In this document: piece after piece, positions 1 to 10,190 of the stretch
Layout: every line of letters starts with the position of its first letter
Position numbering within the stretch: the first letter of the stretch is position 1
NCBI GenBank assembly: GCA_016271365.2
Contig: JADMNL010000028.1
Span: 101,283,001 to 101,347,000, forward strand
Direction of reading: 5' to 3'
Source of the DNA: Neoceratodus forsteri
Lineage: Eukaryota; Chordata; Ceratodontiformes; Ceratodontidae
Length of the DNA: 64,000 bases
Program-made: the position numbers and the translations under genes
The notes under the pieces: model-generated
Databases searched by the model: none
What the model saw: the letters and a program-made list of their open reading frames with translations, nothing else
What the model was told of the DNA's origin: nothing

Positions 1-264
1 CTTTCGCATTCTCCCTTTCCGATACTCTACCTTGACAGATCCCCCTGGGGCAGCTATGCCGTATGTTGCTAATTGAGAATCTCCTCCTGCTGTTTAATTT
101 CAATTGTCTAGGTTACTCAAATGTATTATTTATCTATTTTCTGTATTACATAGCAATCTTATGTTTTGTGTTGACTGTCAAGTTTTTATGTCTCTGCTTT
201 TTTACATCCTGACGTGGAACTTTTGTAAAAGAGTGTATACTCAAAGGTTGTATCCGAATTACCA

Positions 265-440
265 AATATATTTCAACTGTGACATCACAATCTGTTGCCA
301 TGGGAGTAACTGAATTATGACCTCAGGTAGGGAACAAGCAACATAAGCAGATGAACTGCTCAAGATCAAAGATCCTGTTTTCATGTAAATGACTTCAAAA
401 ATAAGTAACCGGGAGATACAGAGCTAATAATAAATATAAG
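265..440. repeat. Dispersed repeat, copy 1 (similar to 59818-59985)
   Basis: By eye, this segment aligns in the same orientation with 59818-59985. Shared blocks are GTGACATCA, ATTATGAC, GGGAA and TGTTTTCATG, in the same order and with similar spacing. No reading frame or terminal structure is visible, so the class is unknown. Confidence 0.45.
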
Positions 441-510
441 CTGAATTGAGTCTAAATATGTTTTGTTAAAGTTCTCCTGAAGGCATTGGCTACTCTTTAA
501 AATGTTTTTG

Positions 511-687
511 GGAGCTGTGCATTATTTAAGCAAAAAGGCATGACAGGTGTGTGTTATTGTAGTAACGCTCACTCCTGGAGTGGGTTGAAGCAGCAGGCTA
601 AGCAGAGTGCTTCCACCACCCCAGGAGTGACGTTATTACACAATAACACACCCTGGAGTGCCTTATTTGCTATTATACAATGGCTCC
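511..687. repeat. Palindromic foldback element (MITE-like)
   Basis: The two halves are inverted repeats of each other around position 599. GGAGC...GTGTGTTATTG and a CACTCCTGG block on the left are matched in reverse complement on the right. No coding capacity is present. The arm sequence resembles the foldback at 44397-44549 (TAAG-CACTCC-GGGTGTG core), so the two may be one family. Confidence 0.65.
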
Positions 688-1454
688 TTTGTTAATTAAA
701 AAAAGGAAAAACAAAATTTTTATGTATTTTTTCTTTGATTTTTTGGGGTGTAAGTATACGTTTACAAAAATAAAGTCCAGAATATTTGTTCCACAACACG
801 GTGGAGCTGCGACAGAATGATCCTGCCTGCTGAGGCTCCCAAGTGTGTTCTTGTATTAGTGAGTCATATTACTCTGGCTTCTGCCCTTCTTGGTTGTTGG
901 CGTCCAGCTACGGTACTTGACGGTCGCAGTTTTTTTTGTGTTTTTTTTTTATTTTGAATTCAAATCTTTTTTTTTCTCCTGTGGTTGATGAGCGGTGCAC
1001 TGACAAGCAGTTGCTAGAGTCTGTAGCACCACTGTAAAGTGTGCATGTGCTGATGCACTCTCACCCCTGATGAAAATAGAGGATACAGCATACAAGGGTG
1101 AGTTTTAATGCACGAAAGTGTTTGTTTAAAAAATAAAAAAAGACAAGTTTCTTTTGTTTTTCATACTGCCACTACCCGTGGGTTTTCGGCGGAACGATGG
1201 AGCAGGTACAATAGTGAAACCGTTTACCCACAGGCAGCGGCACTGTGGAGAACAGCTTGTGTTTTATTATTTATTTATTTTTTTAAATTTTACTTTTTGT
1301 GCGTTACTCCACCACTTTGCAGGAGTGAGCACTAGGAAGGGGCCATGAATGTGTTAGGTTATTGATTGGGGAAAAAATAAAGGGGACAAGGGATGAAATG
1401 TGTGTGTGTGTGGGGGTCGACTTCATAGCCATATAGTCAAGCCTTTACAGTGGT
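688..1454. other. Intron sequence without supported feature
   Basis: The stretch is AT-rich with several poly-T runs (920-980) and a TG dinucleotide run at 1401-1412. No gene, exon or transposon could be supported. Short motifs near 1300-1340 resemble the 511-687 foldback but are not enough to call a copy. Confidence 0.6.
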
Positions 1455-1592
1455 GGAAGGTAGGGATTTTTACTGTTGTATGGTGTCTTGTGTGCCTGGA
1501 CTTCATACAGTGATGTTGTACAATAACATCACTGTCCCATGCACACACTGACCAATCAGATGCAAGAAATGTTCTTGCCTTTGTATAATCTC
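1455..1592. repeat. Small foldback element
   Basis: A perfect inverted repeat, CAGTGATGTT...AACATCACTG (1508-1534), sits at the centre. The flanks continue the symmetry with TGTGTGCCTGG against its imperfect complement near 1540-1552, and more weakly to about 1455 and 1592. The outer limits are uncertain. Confidence 0.5.
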
Positions 1593-1943
1593 TATTACTT
1601 GAAGCAGTAAGGAAAGATGACATACTAACAGATTTACAAATTTCTTACAGATGGAGGTCACGCTGTACATACTGGGATGCCATAACATTGCTTTCTTGAA
1701 GACATGAGCCAATTTCAGCTTTTCCTTATTTTTGTTTATATTGTTCTTTGGGTAGCACTTAAGCACAACTGCATTTTTTGTGTTTTGATATAGGAATAGT
1801 TAGCTGCCAAGTCAATTAAATACTGTATAATATTACAGGTATAACAAAGGGTATAAATGATGTCAATAAGCTATGGCACGTTACTTTTCAAACTATGTTT
1901 TAGAGTGCGAAACGGTGAGTGTAATTTATTTAAAGAACAGCTC

Positions 1944-2140
1944 CGTAAGAACTTACCGTAACAGTAGCTCTTCGAGAGAGGCTCTTGCAGTAGGTATTCA
2001 CAAATAGGACTAAGCCGCCAAGCGTCTGGACCCCATGGAAAAATCTCTAGCTAGCAGTCTCTCATGGGGACCGCCTCAGCCTCCACGCTAGTATAAAGGG
2101 GCGGTCCTCATGCCCGCCTTCCAGTTCTTTCCCGCCAGAG
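1944..2140. repeat. DIRS A left inverted terminal repeat (3' end of element)
   Basis: From about 1967 inward it is the reverse complement of 21120-21345 (CTTGCAGTAGGTATTCAC, then GGACTAAG, CTAGCTAGCAGTCTCT, TATAAAGG and a CCAGTTCTTTC block). The outermost 20 bases (AAGAACTTACCGTAACAG) have no counterpart at the right end. On the minus strand they read GTTACGGTAAGT, a splice-donor-like sequence. Confidence 0.85.
2092..2099 (+). promoter_or_regulatory. TATAAAGG in left repeat of DIRS A, facing inward
   Basis: A TATA-like octamer sits at the same place in every family-1 terminal repeat. Here it would point into the element antisense to the coding strand. Promoter activity is inferred only from the motif and its conservation. 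Confidence 0.4.
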
Positions 2141-2218
2141 GCCAAAGGCATGACAGGAGAAAAGGAAATGCCCCCTAAAAGAAAAGGTAAAACTTGGGAT
2201 GGAGAGAGGGAGGGAAAG

Positions 2219-2335
2219 CAATACCTACTGCAAGAGCCTCTCTCGAAGATCTACTGTTACAGTAAGTTCTTGTGTAACTATTCTATCTTACTTCGAGAGG
2301 GCTCTTGCAGTAGGTATTCACATACAGGACCGAGT
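2219..2335. repeat. DIRS A internal complementary region (circle-junction copy)
   Basis: The first half (2219-2270) is the reverse complement of the element's left outer end. The second half (2284-2331) is the reverse complement of the right outer end, so together they spell the joined ends. This is the hallmark DIRS arrangement in which an internal complementary region next to the 3' repeat is used to complete the ends through a circular intermediate. It carries GTAAGT at 2262-2267. Confidence 0.85.
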
Positions 2336-2741
2336 CCCAAGCAGTCTGGAACAAGTCTGAAAAATGTGGGGAGGAGAAACCATCCACAGAATCAGAAAGG
2401 CAGGCGAGGGATTCATGAAAGGAGTCCCTGCAACACAGCCAATCCGAAGACCGCCCAGTGGCAAGAGGCAACGTCCAAACTGTAATGCTTTGTAAAGGTG
2501 TGGTCTGAAGTCCAAGTAGCGGCTGCACAAATGTAAGCAGCTGACATTCCTGAAACAAGCAGCAGAAGCGGCTACTCCTCAGGTGGCATGACCTCTAACT
2601 TGATCCGGGAGAGTCTCGTACTTGTAACAAAAAGTGATGCAATTGGCTAACTGCTTAGAGACAGCGTTGCACTCTCTCTTGGGTGCAAAGGAAACAAAAT
2701 GTTGATCAATTTTTCTGAGATCCTTGGTCCTATTAGTGTCC
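2336..2741 (-). pseudogene. Tyrosine recombinase C-terminal part of DIRS A (broken)
   Basis: This corresponds to the recombinase C-terminus of copy B. Reading the minus strand, the QVRGHAT block is followed by a TGA at 2579-2581 exactly where B has the catalytic Arg of the H-x-x-R motif. Downstream, the KHYSLD tyrosine region is shifted in frame. The block ends at 2741 where CR1-1 inserted and resumes at 13854. The enzyme would integrate the circular DNA form if intact; this copy cannot. Confidence 0.75.
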
Positions 2742-2784
2742 TATTAGCCTGTTCTTTCATTAAATTACACAGTATTAGCCTATT

Positions 2785-3480
2785 CTGATGTGTTGTTGGT
2801 GAAGCTGTTTGAATTGGAGTCCTGTTTCTTTGGGTAGCAAACCTACTTTGGGGGCTTTGAGTAGAATTGTGATTCATTGTTGCTGGCTTCACTAGCTGCA
2901 AAGTTTTAGGGCAGAGTGGGGGAAGGGTGTTAATGGTCTGGCCAGGACTCACTCAGTTAGGGAGGCAGAGCTGAATCAGGTGTGGAGTCAGTGCTTTGGC
3001 TTCTCAGAAGGAACTAGAAGGGGGACAAGATCAGATCTACAGTACAGTAGCTTCTTGTTTTTACATTGTTTCTTGTGGATTCTACTTGGTAGCAGGTTTT
3101 CTTTCTTACTACTAAGGGGCTAACAGGGTATTGTTTGGGGCTGTTGGAATTTTGAAACCTGTTTTGGTAGCTATAAGTGGGCTCATTTGTTTGATTCACT
3201 GTGTGGCAGGCTACATCTGTAGAGGTCTATTTCTTCTGTTTTAGAACATAATTGGTGTGATTTAACTGGGTCTGTTTCTTTGAATTGGAGAACTACATCT
3301 TCTAATTCCAAGCCTATTTTGATGTGTTGTTGGTGAAGCTGTTTGAATTGGAGTCCTGTTTCTTTGGGTAGCAAACCTATTTTGGGGGGCTTTGAGTAGA
3401 ATTGTGATTCATTGTTGCTGGCTTCACTAGTTGCAAAGTTTTAGTGCAGAGTGGGGGAAGGGTGCTAATGGTCTGACCAG
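2785..3480 (+). repeat. Direct duplication in the CR1-1 5' region
   Basis: About 160 bases starting GATGTGTTGTTGGTGAAGC occur at about 2788-2945 and again at about 3320-3478 in the same orientation, separated by roughly 530 bases. The match continues through AGAATTGTGATTCATTGT and GGGGGAAGGGTG. It precedes any ORF, so it is probably a duplicated 5' untranslated unit. Confidence 0.7.
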
Positions 3481-4039
3481 AGGCCTCAGCTACCTGATTG
3501 TTTCTGGAAGACTTAGTCTGGTCCCACCCCCCAAACCCCTCACCCCTGGTCCATTATTTCCTTTATACCAGGGGTTCTGACATCACTTCCTCAAAACGGG
3601 CAAAGGATATGCACCTGTCATAGCAGAAGCAGATATCCAGGAAAGGAACAGCAGCAAGTGAAGAGGTGACTGCTGTCTCAGTGGAAAGGAAGTAAATGCA
3701 AATCTAGGAGCTTTCATTATTACTTCTTCGCACTGATACTTCATTGGGGAAAGGAGGAGTAGGAGTTTGAAGAAGGTTGTGCAATGGCTACTTAAAGTCT
3801 CTTTTGAGTGTGGATAGAAGGATAGGAAATATAAAAGCAGTTGCTCAATATATCTAAACGTGCAACAAAGGAGGTAAGGAAATCAAAAATATTTTGCACT
3901 GATAGAGGAGGAGAGGGGACTTGGGGAGTGTTTGGTATCCTGCATCTGGAAGGGGGTGGGGGTCACTGGTGAGCACGACAGCAATGGGTAGGGTGGTAGT
4001 CTGCAACAACTGCTGAGTGCACCAATCTTTCTAAACATT

Positions 4040-4428
4040 GCCTGGGTGTGGGAGGATGTTTAGTGTGCAACCACAGAAAAACTTACAAAGGAGATTGAGG
4101 GTCTGCAGGAGGAACTAAGACAGGCAAGGCAGACTGGGGTGGGTTTAGCCCAATACTGAGGGAGGAAGAAGGGAGATGAAGGAGGCCGATTTAAGCCAAC
4201 AGTGGCGAGGAGAGGGTCAGAAGAAGGAAGCCGAGACAAAGAGGCCCAGGCCAGGAAGAACAATTGCCGGGAAACCAGGTCAGGAGACAAGACAAATGGA
4301 AAGAGGAGATAGGGACTGTGAGTTGTGAGAGGAGGCAAAGAAGTGCAAAAGTCATGGGGTGGAAAGGCGAGAACAGGTTACTATGAAGAGAGAGGGAACA
4401 GGCATTTTGTGAAGGGTCTTGAGAAAAT
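4040..4428 (+). pseudogene. CR1-1 ORF1 N-terminal coiled-coil part
   Basis: From about 4076 the plus strand reads EKLTKEIEGLQEELRQARQT, a heptad-like, charged segment typical of the coiled coil at the start of CR1-group ORF1. The following Arg/Lys/Glu-rich stretch runs to 4428, where DIRS D1 is inserted. ORF1 resumes at 10191. Frames change several times and I cannot fix the start codon. Confidence 0.55.
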
Positions 4429-4640
4429 ACAGGTTACTCACCTGTAACAGGAGTTCTAGGAATGGTATATATTTGTTCATCCACACTCATTGGCAGTATC
4501 CTTGCCGCTTAAATCTTGCGAGAAGGTCTTCAAGCTTGCTCCCTCCACCCACCCGTTGGTATAACTCGGCTCCCTATTATGGCCTGGTAGATCTGGCCTG
4601 CTGGAAGCTCAGGCTGCGTCAAGCCGGGAGGTTGAGAGTC
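4429..4640. repeat. DIRS D1 left inverted terminal repeat
   Basis: It begins ACAGGTTACTCACCTGTAAC and then repeats, in inverse, the sequence near 10030-10190 (TTCATCCACACTCATTGGCAG, CCTTGCCGC, AAGGTCTTCAAGCTTGCTC). The outermost ~25 bases are missing from the right end. They form a hairpin (ACAGGT-TACTC-ACCTGT) and on the minus strand contain CAG|GTGAGTAAC. Confidence 0.85.
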
Positions 4641-4649
4641 AGGATGAAC

Positions 4650-4745
4650 AACATATACCATTCCTAGAACTCCTGTTACAGGTGAGTAACCTGTATTTCT
4701 AGGAGATGGATATGTTGTTCATCCACACTCATTGGCAGACCTCTA
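4650..4745. repeat. DIRS D1 internal complementary region
   Basis: CCATTCCTAGAACTCCTG with TTACAGGTGAGTAACCTGT is the reverse complement of the left outer end. TTTCTAGGAGATGGATATG and the following bases are the reverse complement of the right outer end. The two are fused, as in a circle junction. GTGAGT lies at 4682-4687. Confidence 0.85.
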
Positions 4746-5750
4746 GCAGTTCTCGGGAGGAGGAGGCAAGACGACACCCCATATACTTACTTGGGAAAGA
4801 GAGACTGAGAACCGAGGCCCCAAAACCCAGCATCCCGCGTGACTCAAGGTCGAGTGGTAGTGGGTAATGAAGGTGTTTGCTGACTTCCAGGTAGCAGCCC
4901 TGCAGATTTCCCTGGATAGGGACGTCCCTGGAAGCAGCCACTGCTGCAGCAGTATGGCGGGTAGAATGAGCTCTTATCCTCTGGGAGGCTCCATGCCCGC
5001 TAACTTATAGCAGAGATCTATGCAGGAGGTTACCCACCTGCTTATCGTCCCGCTTGGCTGCAGGTCTGCCAGATGCGCTTCAGCGAGGTGACAAACAGCT
5101 GGCTAACTTCCACTCCCCAGCCGCGGCGCTCCTTATAATAAGCGAGCGCCTTCTAGGATCCAGAGTATGGAGCCTATGGCCCGCCTCCGAGGTGTGATTG
5201 GGGTAGAACACCGGCAGAGTCAACACCTGGTTAAGGTGAAACTCCACACCACTCTCTGAAGGAATTTCGGTGGGGCGAGGACAACCTTGTCCCTGTGGAA
5301 GACCAGGTAAGGAGACTCATGGAAAGCGCCTGAGCTCTCCCATTCTTCTGGCTGACGTAGCCACCAAGAAGGCGGTCTTCCACGACAGGTGAGAGAGAGC
5401 ACACCTGTGCATAGGTTCGATGGCTTGCCCATGAGCTTTGCCAGTACTAGCAGTAGATCCCACGGAGGTGGGGGTTCCCTGACTGGAGGAAATGTGATCA
5501 AGGCCTTGAAAAGCGCCAGACCACCTTCTCTCAGGCCACTGACTGCTTCCCGCCCGCTACCGTAAGCAGAGATGGCTGCCAGGTGCACCCTTAGGTCACG
5601 AATGGAAGCCCTTGACTAGAAAGGGACCATAAATAGTCCAAGATGCTTGCAAGGAACAGGAGGAAGGGTCCAAGCCTTGTTCCTGACACCAAAATGGAAA
5701 ACCTTTCCATTTGAAGGCTATAGCATTTTCTGGTCGACTTTTACGGACGC
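4746..5750 (-). pseudogene. Tyrosine recombinase of DIRS D1 (frameshifted)
   Basis: The minus strand carries, in scattered frames, an N-terminal SAM-like segment (MHLAAISAY at about 5580), the middle domain (SPYLVFHRDKVVL) and the C-terminal RAHSTRHTAAAVAAS with the H-x-x-R pair. The codons for the THYH tyrosine region are preserved in the DNA but read out of frame after a short indel. It would act on circular element DNA; this copy is inactive as written. Confidence 0.75.
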
Positions 5751-5751
5751 C

Positions 5752-6300
5752 TCAACTACATTGAGGGACCTCGTTTGAAAGACCCAAAGCCTGGAACTCT
5801 AGTTTCCAGGAACCAGGCCAGGTGCAGGGATTGAAGGTCCGGATGGAACACCTTCCTGATTGACTGAGAGCAGGGTCCGGGCGAGCTGGAAGCTGCCGTG
5901 AGTCCTGGAGCTGAGACTGGAGATCTGGTACCAGAACTGGCAGGCCAGTCTGGGCTATCAGAATCACCTGCGCCTTTGTCCCTCGCCTTGCTGAGAAGCA
6001 CCTTGTGGATCAAGGGAAATGGGGAAAGGGCGAAAGAGGCCCGGGTCCATTGCCTCGAAGGCATCCCCTGCAGCGAGCCCCTGCTGAGGGGGCGGGCATG
6101 GAACAGACTCAGCTTCTGCTTCCATGGAGGCAAACAGGTCCACCTGAGGTGTGCCCCAAAGGAGAACAGATGCTGTACTCTCCTGCAGGAGAGACCACTC
6201 GGGATGCAGCCCCTATCCGCTCAGGGTATCGGGCCAGGTGTTGGAGGCCCTGCCACGGGAATGGCTAGGAGATCCGCCTCCAGGCTGCGAGAGACGGAAG
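5752..6300 (-). pseudogene. Methyltransferase-like block of DIRS D1
   Basis: The segment between RNase H and recombinase carries LIHKVLLSKARDKGAG and, in another frame, ILIAQTGLPVLVPDLQS, matching VLLKARRDKAQVILIAPDWP of D3. Vertebrate DIRS elements have a domain related to DNA adenine methyltransferases at this place. I rely on position and motif similarity. Two frameshifts are visible. Confidence 0.55.
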
Positions 6301-7470
6301 GGACTTAAATGCGAGAGCTTCCTTGCATAGAAGCATGGAGCGTTGGCCCCGCCTCTGGCGGTTTAGATAGTACATGGTCGTGGTATTGTCCGGTCTGACC
6401 GGACCATTTGACCCCGGAGGAACGGAGCAAAGGCGTGAGAGCTAGGCGGACCGCCGAGCTCCAGCAGGTTGATGTGGCATCGACTCCCTGGGACCAGAGG
6501 CCATGAGCCCGGTGTTCCCCCAGATGGGCACCCAACCCATCAGAGAGAGGCATCGGTCGACAGAGAGACCGTCGGCTCGGGCGGACGAACGGGATGCCTC
6601 CTGCAAATGATCTGGAACGGTCCACCACTGGAGACATTCCACATCCCCTGGTGTCACCGGCTACAAGCTGGTCCAAGGATCGCAGCTGCCAGACCACTGG
6701 CTGGCCAGTCCCCACTGAAGGGACGATGTTCCAGCGGGCCCAACGGACCACGCTGGTACAGGCCGCCATGAGACCCAGGAGGCGAGGAAGTCCCGGCAGG
6801 GGCGAATTGCCCAACCAGAAATGATCGGGCAAAGGAGGAAAGAACCCCTGCCCTGTCCTGGGAGCCAAGGGGCCTGGCTCAAGAGCCCGAGTCGTTTTAC
6901 GAATAAAATCACCCTGCCTGCCTCGAGTTCCACTTGGCCTCGCTGATAAGGAGGCCCAGTTGAGAGCAGACCTGGAGGGCCAGATCTCTGACCACCCGCC
7001 TCCTTCCTGGAGGGAGCTGCTATCAGCCAGTCGTCCAGGTAAGGGTACACCCGACCCTCGGGCGCCAAGAGGAATGCTGTCACCATCCATGCATTTGGTA
7101 GACCCTGAGCTGGAGACAAGCCAAGGTATGGCTTGAACTCGAAGAGAGATCCTTCCGCCGAAGCGAAGGGAATCTCTGGTGAGACGGACGGATAGGGACG
7201 TGTAAAAACGCTGGTCCTGCAAGTCCAGAGAGCAGAACCACACGCCGCTCCAAGGATGGTATTATCTGAGCAGAGAGGACCATCCTGAAGGTTCGAGACC
7301 TTTAGGAACTGTTTTTCAGGTCGGTAGGTTTCGAGAAGCCAGCCCCCGTCTTCGCTTCTGGAACCAGGAAGTACCTGGACACAAACCCTGGGTCTGGAAG
7401 GAGGGTCCACCACCTCTCTTACCACCTCCTTCTGGAGGAGGAGAGGATGTCGGCTCACGCAGCCAGTGAG
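6301..7470 (-). pseudogene. Reverse transcriptase and RNase H of DIRS D1
   Basis: The minus-strand RT palm reads VYPYLDDWLIAAPSRKEA (about 6990-7050), so both catalytic Asp codons of the YLDD motif are intact. Upstream are finger-domain remnants; downstream are LLGLMAACTSVV and RNase H pieces (SDGLGAHLGEHRAHG). The two longest frames overlap at 6305-7243 and 6661-7458 and switch several times. Product if intact: copying of element RNA to DNA and removal of the RNA strand. Confidence 0.85.
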
Positions 7471-9960
7471 GCTGGGGATCCAAGCCCCGAGGGGCGACGG
7501 CCCAAGGGTGGTGCCTGCTCAATTCCAGAGGCAGGCCTCTTCCCACCACCTCCACACTCCACCTGTCCGTGGTAACAGCGACCAGGCGGAACGGAAGTGC
7601 CGAGCTGCCTTCAATGTGGGGACCTTAGGGGTAAGGTGGACGGGATGGGGCGACACCCCCAGCCCGTCACTGGGCAGGCTTGAGGAGGGACCGGCCGAGG
7701 ACCTCCTGGCCCTTCCCTCCCTGCCTCCTGTTAGAGGAAGCCCGGCGTTGGGTTTGGGATGCCAAGGCTGAGCCTGCTGGCCCCTGACGCTAACTGGGCC
7801 GGGCGCGCCAGGGCACAGAAGACGAAAGGGCTTAGGCTGTGGTTCTGGCCTTTGTCCTTCTGAGCGTGAAGAACCGAGTCCAAGGTGGCATTGGACTCTC
7901 GATCCTCTGCAGGTGACCTTCCACCCCAGGGGCGAAGAGGTCAGTCCCCAAAAGGGAACATCCGCCAACTTGTGCTGTGTATCCGGCGTAAAGGTGGATA
8001 TCCTCAGCCAAGCCCGCCGACAAGACAGCCACTGCGCCCCACCGATCTGGCACACATGAGTCCCCTACATCCAAAGCAGTCTGGAGCTGCTGTTTGGCCA
8101 CTGCTCCTGCCCTGGTCCCGCACCTGCTTAACCGTAGTCTGCAGATCGGGGGAAGATGAGGATGACCTCATCCAGGAGCCCAACAGGGTATGAGAAAATA
8201 AAATATGAGGACGGCCGAACTGGCCTGACGAAGGCCGTAGAGAGTGACGCAGCGAGACTTTCTCTCGGCCCGACATAGTCCAATTCTTGACCCTTGTCAG
8301 GAGGTTTGTCCACATCCCTGGCGCTAGCTGGGCGGCCGAAAACGCTTGTCGGTAACCAACCCTCAGCAGAGGGGTGTTCCAAAACCGGACAAGGAACCGT
8401 GGACCGTGATACTTCCTGGGCTATCCTGGTCAAGGCGCAGGGCAGGAAGCAGGGCGCTGCCAAAGTTCCAGTGCTGGACCACTATGGCCTCGCCAATGGA
8501 AAGGCCTCCGTCGGAGAATCCCTCGGTCCAGAATTCCGTGAGGGGATACCTGGCCCGTTGGAACGGGGTTCGAGCTCCATCCCGTAGACTCAGATGAGCC
8601 GAGCAGTCCTAGGAAGGACGACGGCTATCGCCCATTGGCTGATTCTCCTGAAGACCCATGTCCAGTCGCTGAGAAGAAGGAGGAATTATCTTCGGACTCG
8701 GAAGAGTCCTCAAGAGCTGCCTCTGGCCTGAGCCACTCACCTGCCGAGGTCGGTCGGGAGTGAGGGTAACTGACAGCCGACATGGGTAAACCTTAGCTTA
8801 ACGAGAATCCTTGGTCGGAGCCCCAATTGTGGCTGTGGAGGGGAGGTTCCACCGCAATCGGTGGGAGCAGCTGTTCGGCCAACAACCGCCCAGTATAGCT
8901 CTCGGCAAGTCGAGGGTTGTGCCGGCTGCCCGTGACAGCGCCACTTAATGGCCGGGAAGGCGCCTTTGAGTCGCTTATTCTCGCCAGGAGGAGTTGTTGC
9001 AACATATGGTCCTCGCACTGGCCCATTTACTTACGCCGCTCTCCTCATCCGAGGAGGAGGACGAGACGAAGCGGGCGACGCCGCTTTATCATGTGCCGAG
9101 ACCCAGACCGCCGGCGACGGGTGGGAAACGGGTTGGACCGCTGGAAGAGGTCCGTGACCGAGACCGAGAGTCCCGGATTTCGGTCGGTGCAGGGAGGTGT
9201 CGGCCGGAACTGGCACTCCTTTCGGCTCGGAAGGTCCATCCGAGGCTCCGGAACCGAGGTACAGGCGAGCCTACGGATCTCAACTTCCTCCGGGGAACCG
9301 GGAGAGGGAATCTCGCTGCCAAAGGCTGGCATAGCTGGCCCAATGGGTCGAGAAAATCTTACTTATCAGTGGGAGTCTCGGTCAACTGACCTGACGGGAC
9401 ACCGTGGAGCCAGTGGCCGGGCCGAGCGGTCGATCAAGCCGACGGCCGACGGCCCGGGAGGGGATCTTCCTGGCCCCAAGAGCGCCGACGGAGGGACTAC
9501 CTTGTCCTTCTTTGGACCAGGTAAAAGGTCCAGCAGACGCAGGCCCTTCTCTTAGTGGAGAGGGACAGACAAAGCTCTTTAAAGGGAAGCCGGTAGAAGA
9601 ACCCAAGAGAGCGGGATAAATGCCGCCGAGAAGATATTGTCCGCGCCGCCTCTTCGAGGGGCGTACTCATCCGCCGAGTTGATCCGCTGAAAGCCTGGCC
9701 ACAAGGACACCGCCAACTGGCCTCCTTGACTTCACTGAGGGAACGCCGGACGGCCCAGTTGCAATCGGGCAGCACGGGCCTCGGTGACGAGGTCGAGAAA
9801 GATGAGCACAGGTCGCAAGCTTCCGCGGTCGTGCTCAAGGCCTAAGCAGTAGACACACGTGAGTGTGGATCCGTCCGAGACATCTTCTCACCCGCATGGG
9901 CATCTCAACCGAGTCGATGATCCATCAGTCACAGGGATCAAGACGATCAAAGTTCTTTGC
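7471..9960 (-). pseudogene. Gag-like ORF of DIRS D1 (broken)
   Basis: The minus-strand region upstream of RT is homologous to 48040-50307 in D3. Near its start (about 9780-9930) are remnants of the Cys/His module (KMSRTDPHS, EACDLCSSFS), then a Ser/Arg-rich acidic middle. The most 3' part has repeated Pro/Gln-rich stretches. Frames are heavily broken. Its role is inferred as RNA-binding structural protein. Confidence 0.65.
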
Positions 9961-10029
9961 AAAATATTATTTTTAAATCCGCAAACGGAGAAATAGGAAC
10001 TAGTCACAAACGCAGAGCGTTAAGGAGGG

Positions 10030-10190
10030 AACCTGAGCTTCCAAGCGTAAGTGAAGATTCAAGGCCACATGGAGAGCTGAAGTTATACCACCCGGTGGTG
10101 GGAGGAGCAAGCTTGAAGACCTTCCGCAAGATTTAAAGCGCAAGGATACTGCCAATGAGTGTGATGAACAATATATCCATGTCCTAGAAA
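10030..10190. repeat. DIRS D1 right inverted terminal repeat (5' end of element)
   Basis: It matches the reverse complement of 4455-4640, including TTATACCACCCGGTGG, GAGCAAGCTTGAAGACCTTCC and GGATACTGCCAATGAGTGTG. It ends CCATGTCCTAGAAA at 10190, without the splice-donor-like extension of the left end. Confidence 0.8.

Larger units (their letters stand above)
4429..10190 (-). mobile_element. DIRS retrotransposon copy D1 (family 2), inserted in CR1-1 ORF1
   Basis: A 5.8-kb element coding on the minus strand. Terminal repeats and an internal complementary region match D2 and D3. Domains in order: Gag, RT with intact YLDD catalytic motif, RNase H, methyltransferase-like block and tyrosine recombinase. 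Flanking CR1 sequence joins cleanly (GTCTTGAGAAA before, TAGTTTTGTAC after), with no target duplication. It is about as long as D3 but differs by many one- or two-base indels, so no long frame survives. Confidence 0.9.

Noticed and set aside
1401..1412. Simple TG and CA runs (also about 41827-41842) as regulatory Z-DNA sites
   Set aside because: Too short and too common in vertebrate introns to support a function.
2785..3480. Long terminal repeats of a separate element
   Set aside because: The duplicated block is short, lies inside the CR1-1 5' region and has no flanking target duplication or internal coding region.
6305..7243. 312-codon ORF, the longest minus-strand frame in D1, as an intact protein
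   Set aside because: It switches between RT, shadow sequence and RNase H pieces relative to D2 and D3; it is open by chance across frameshifts.
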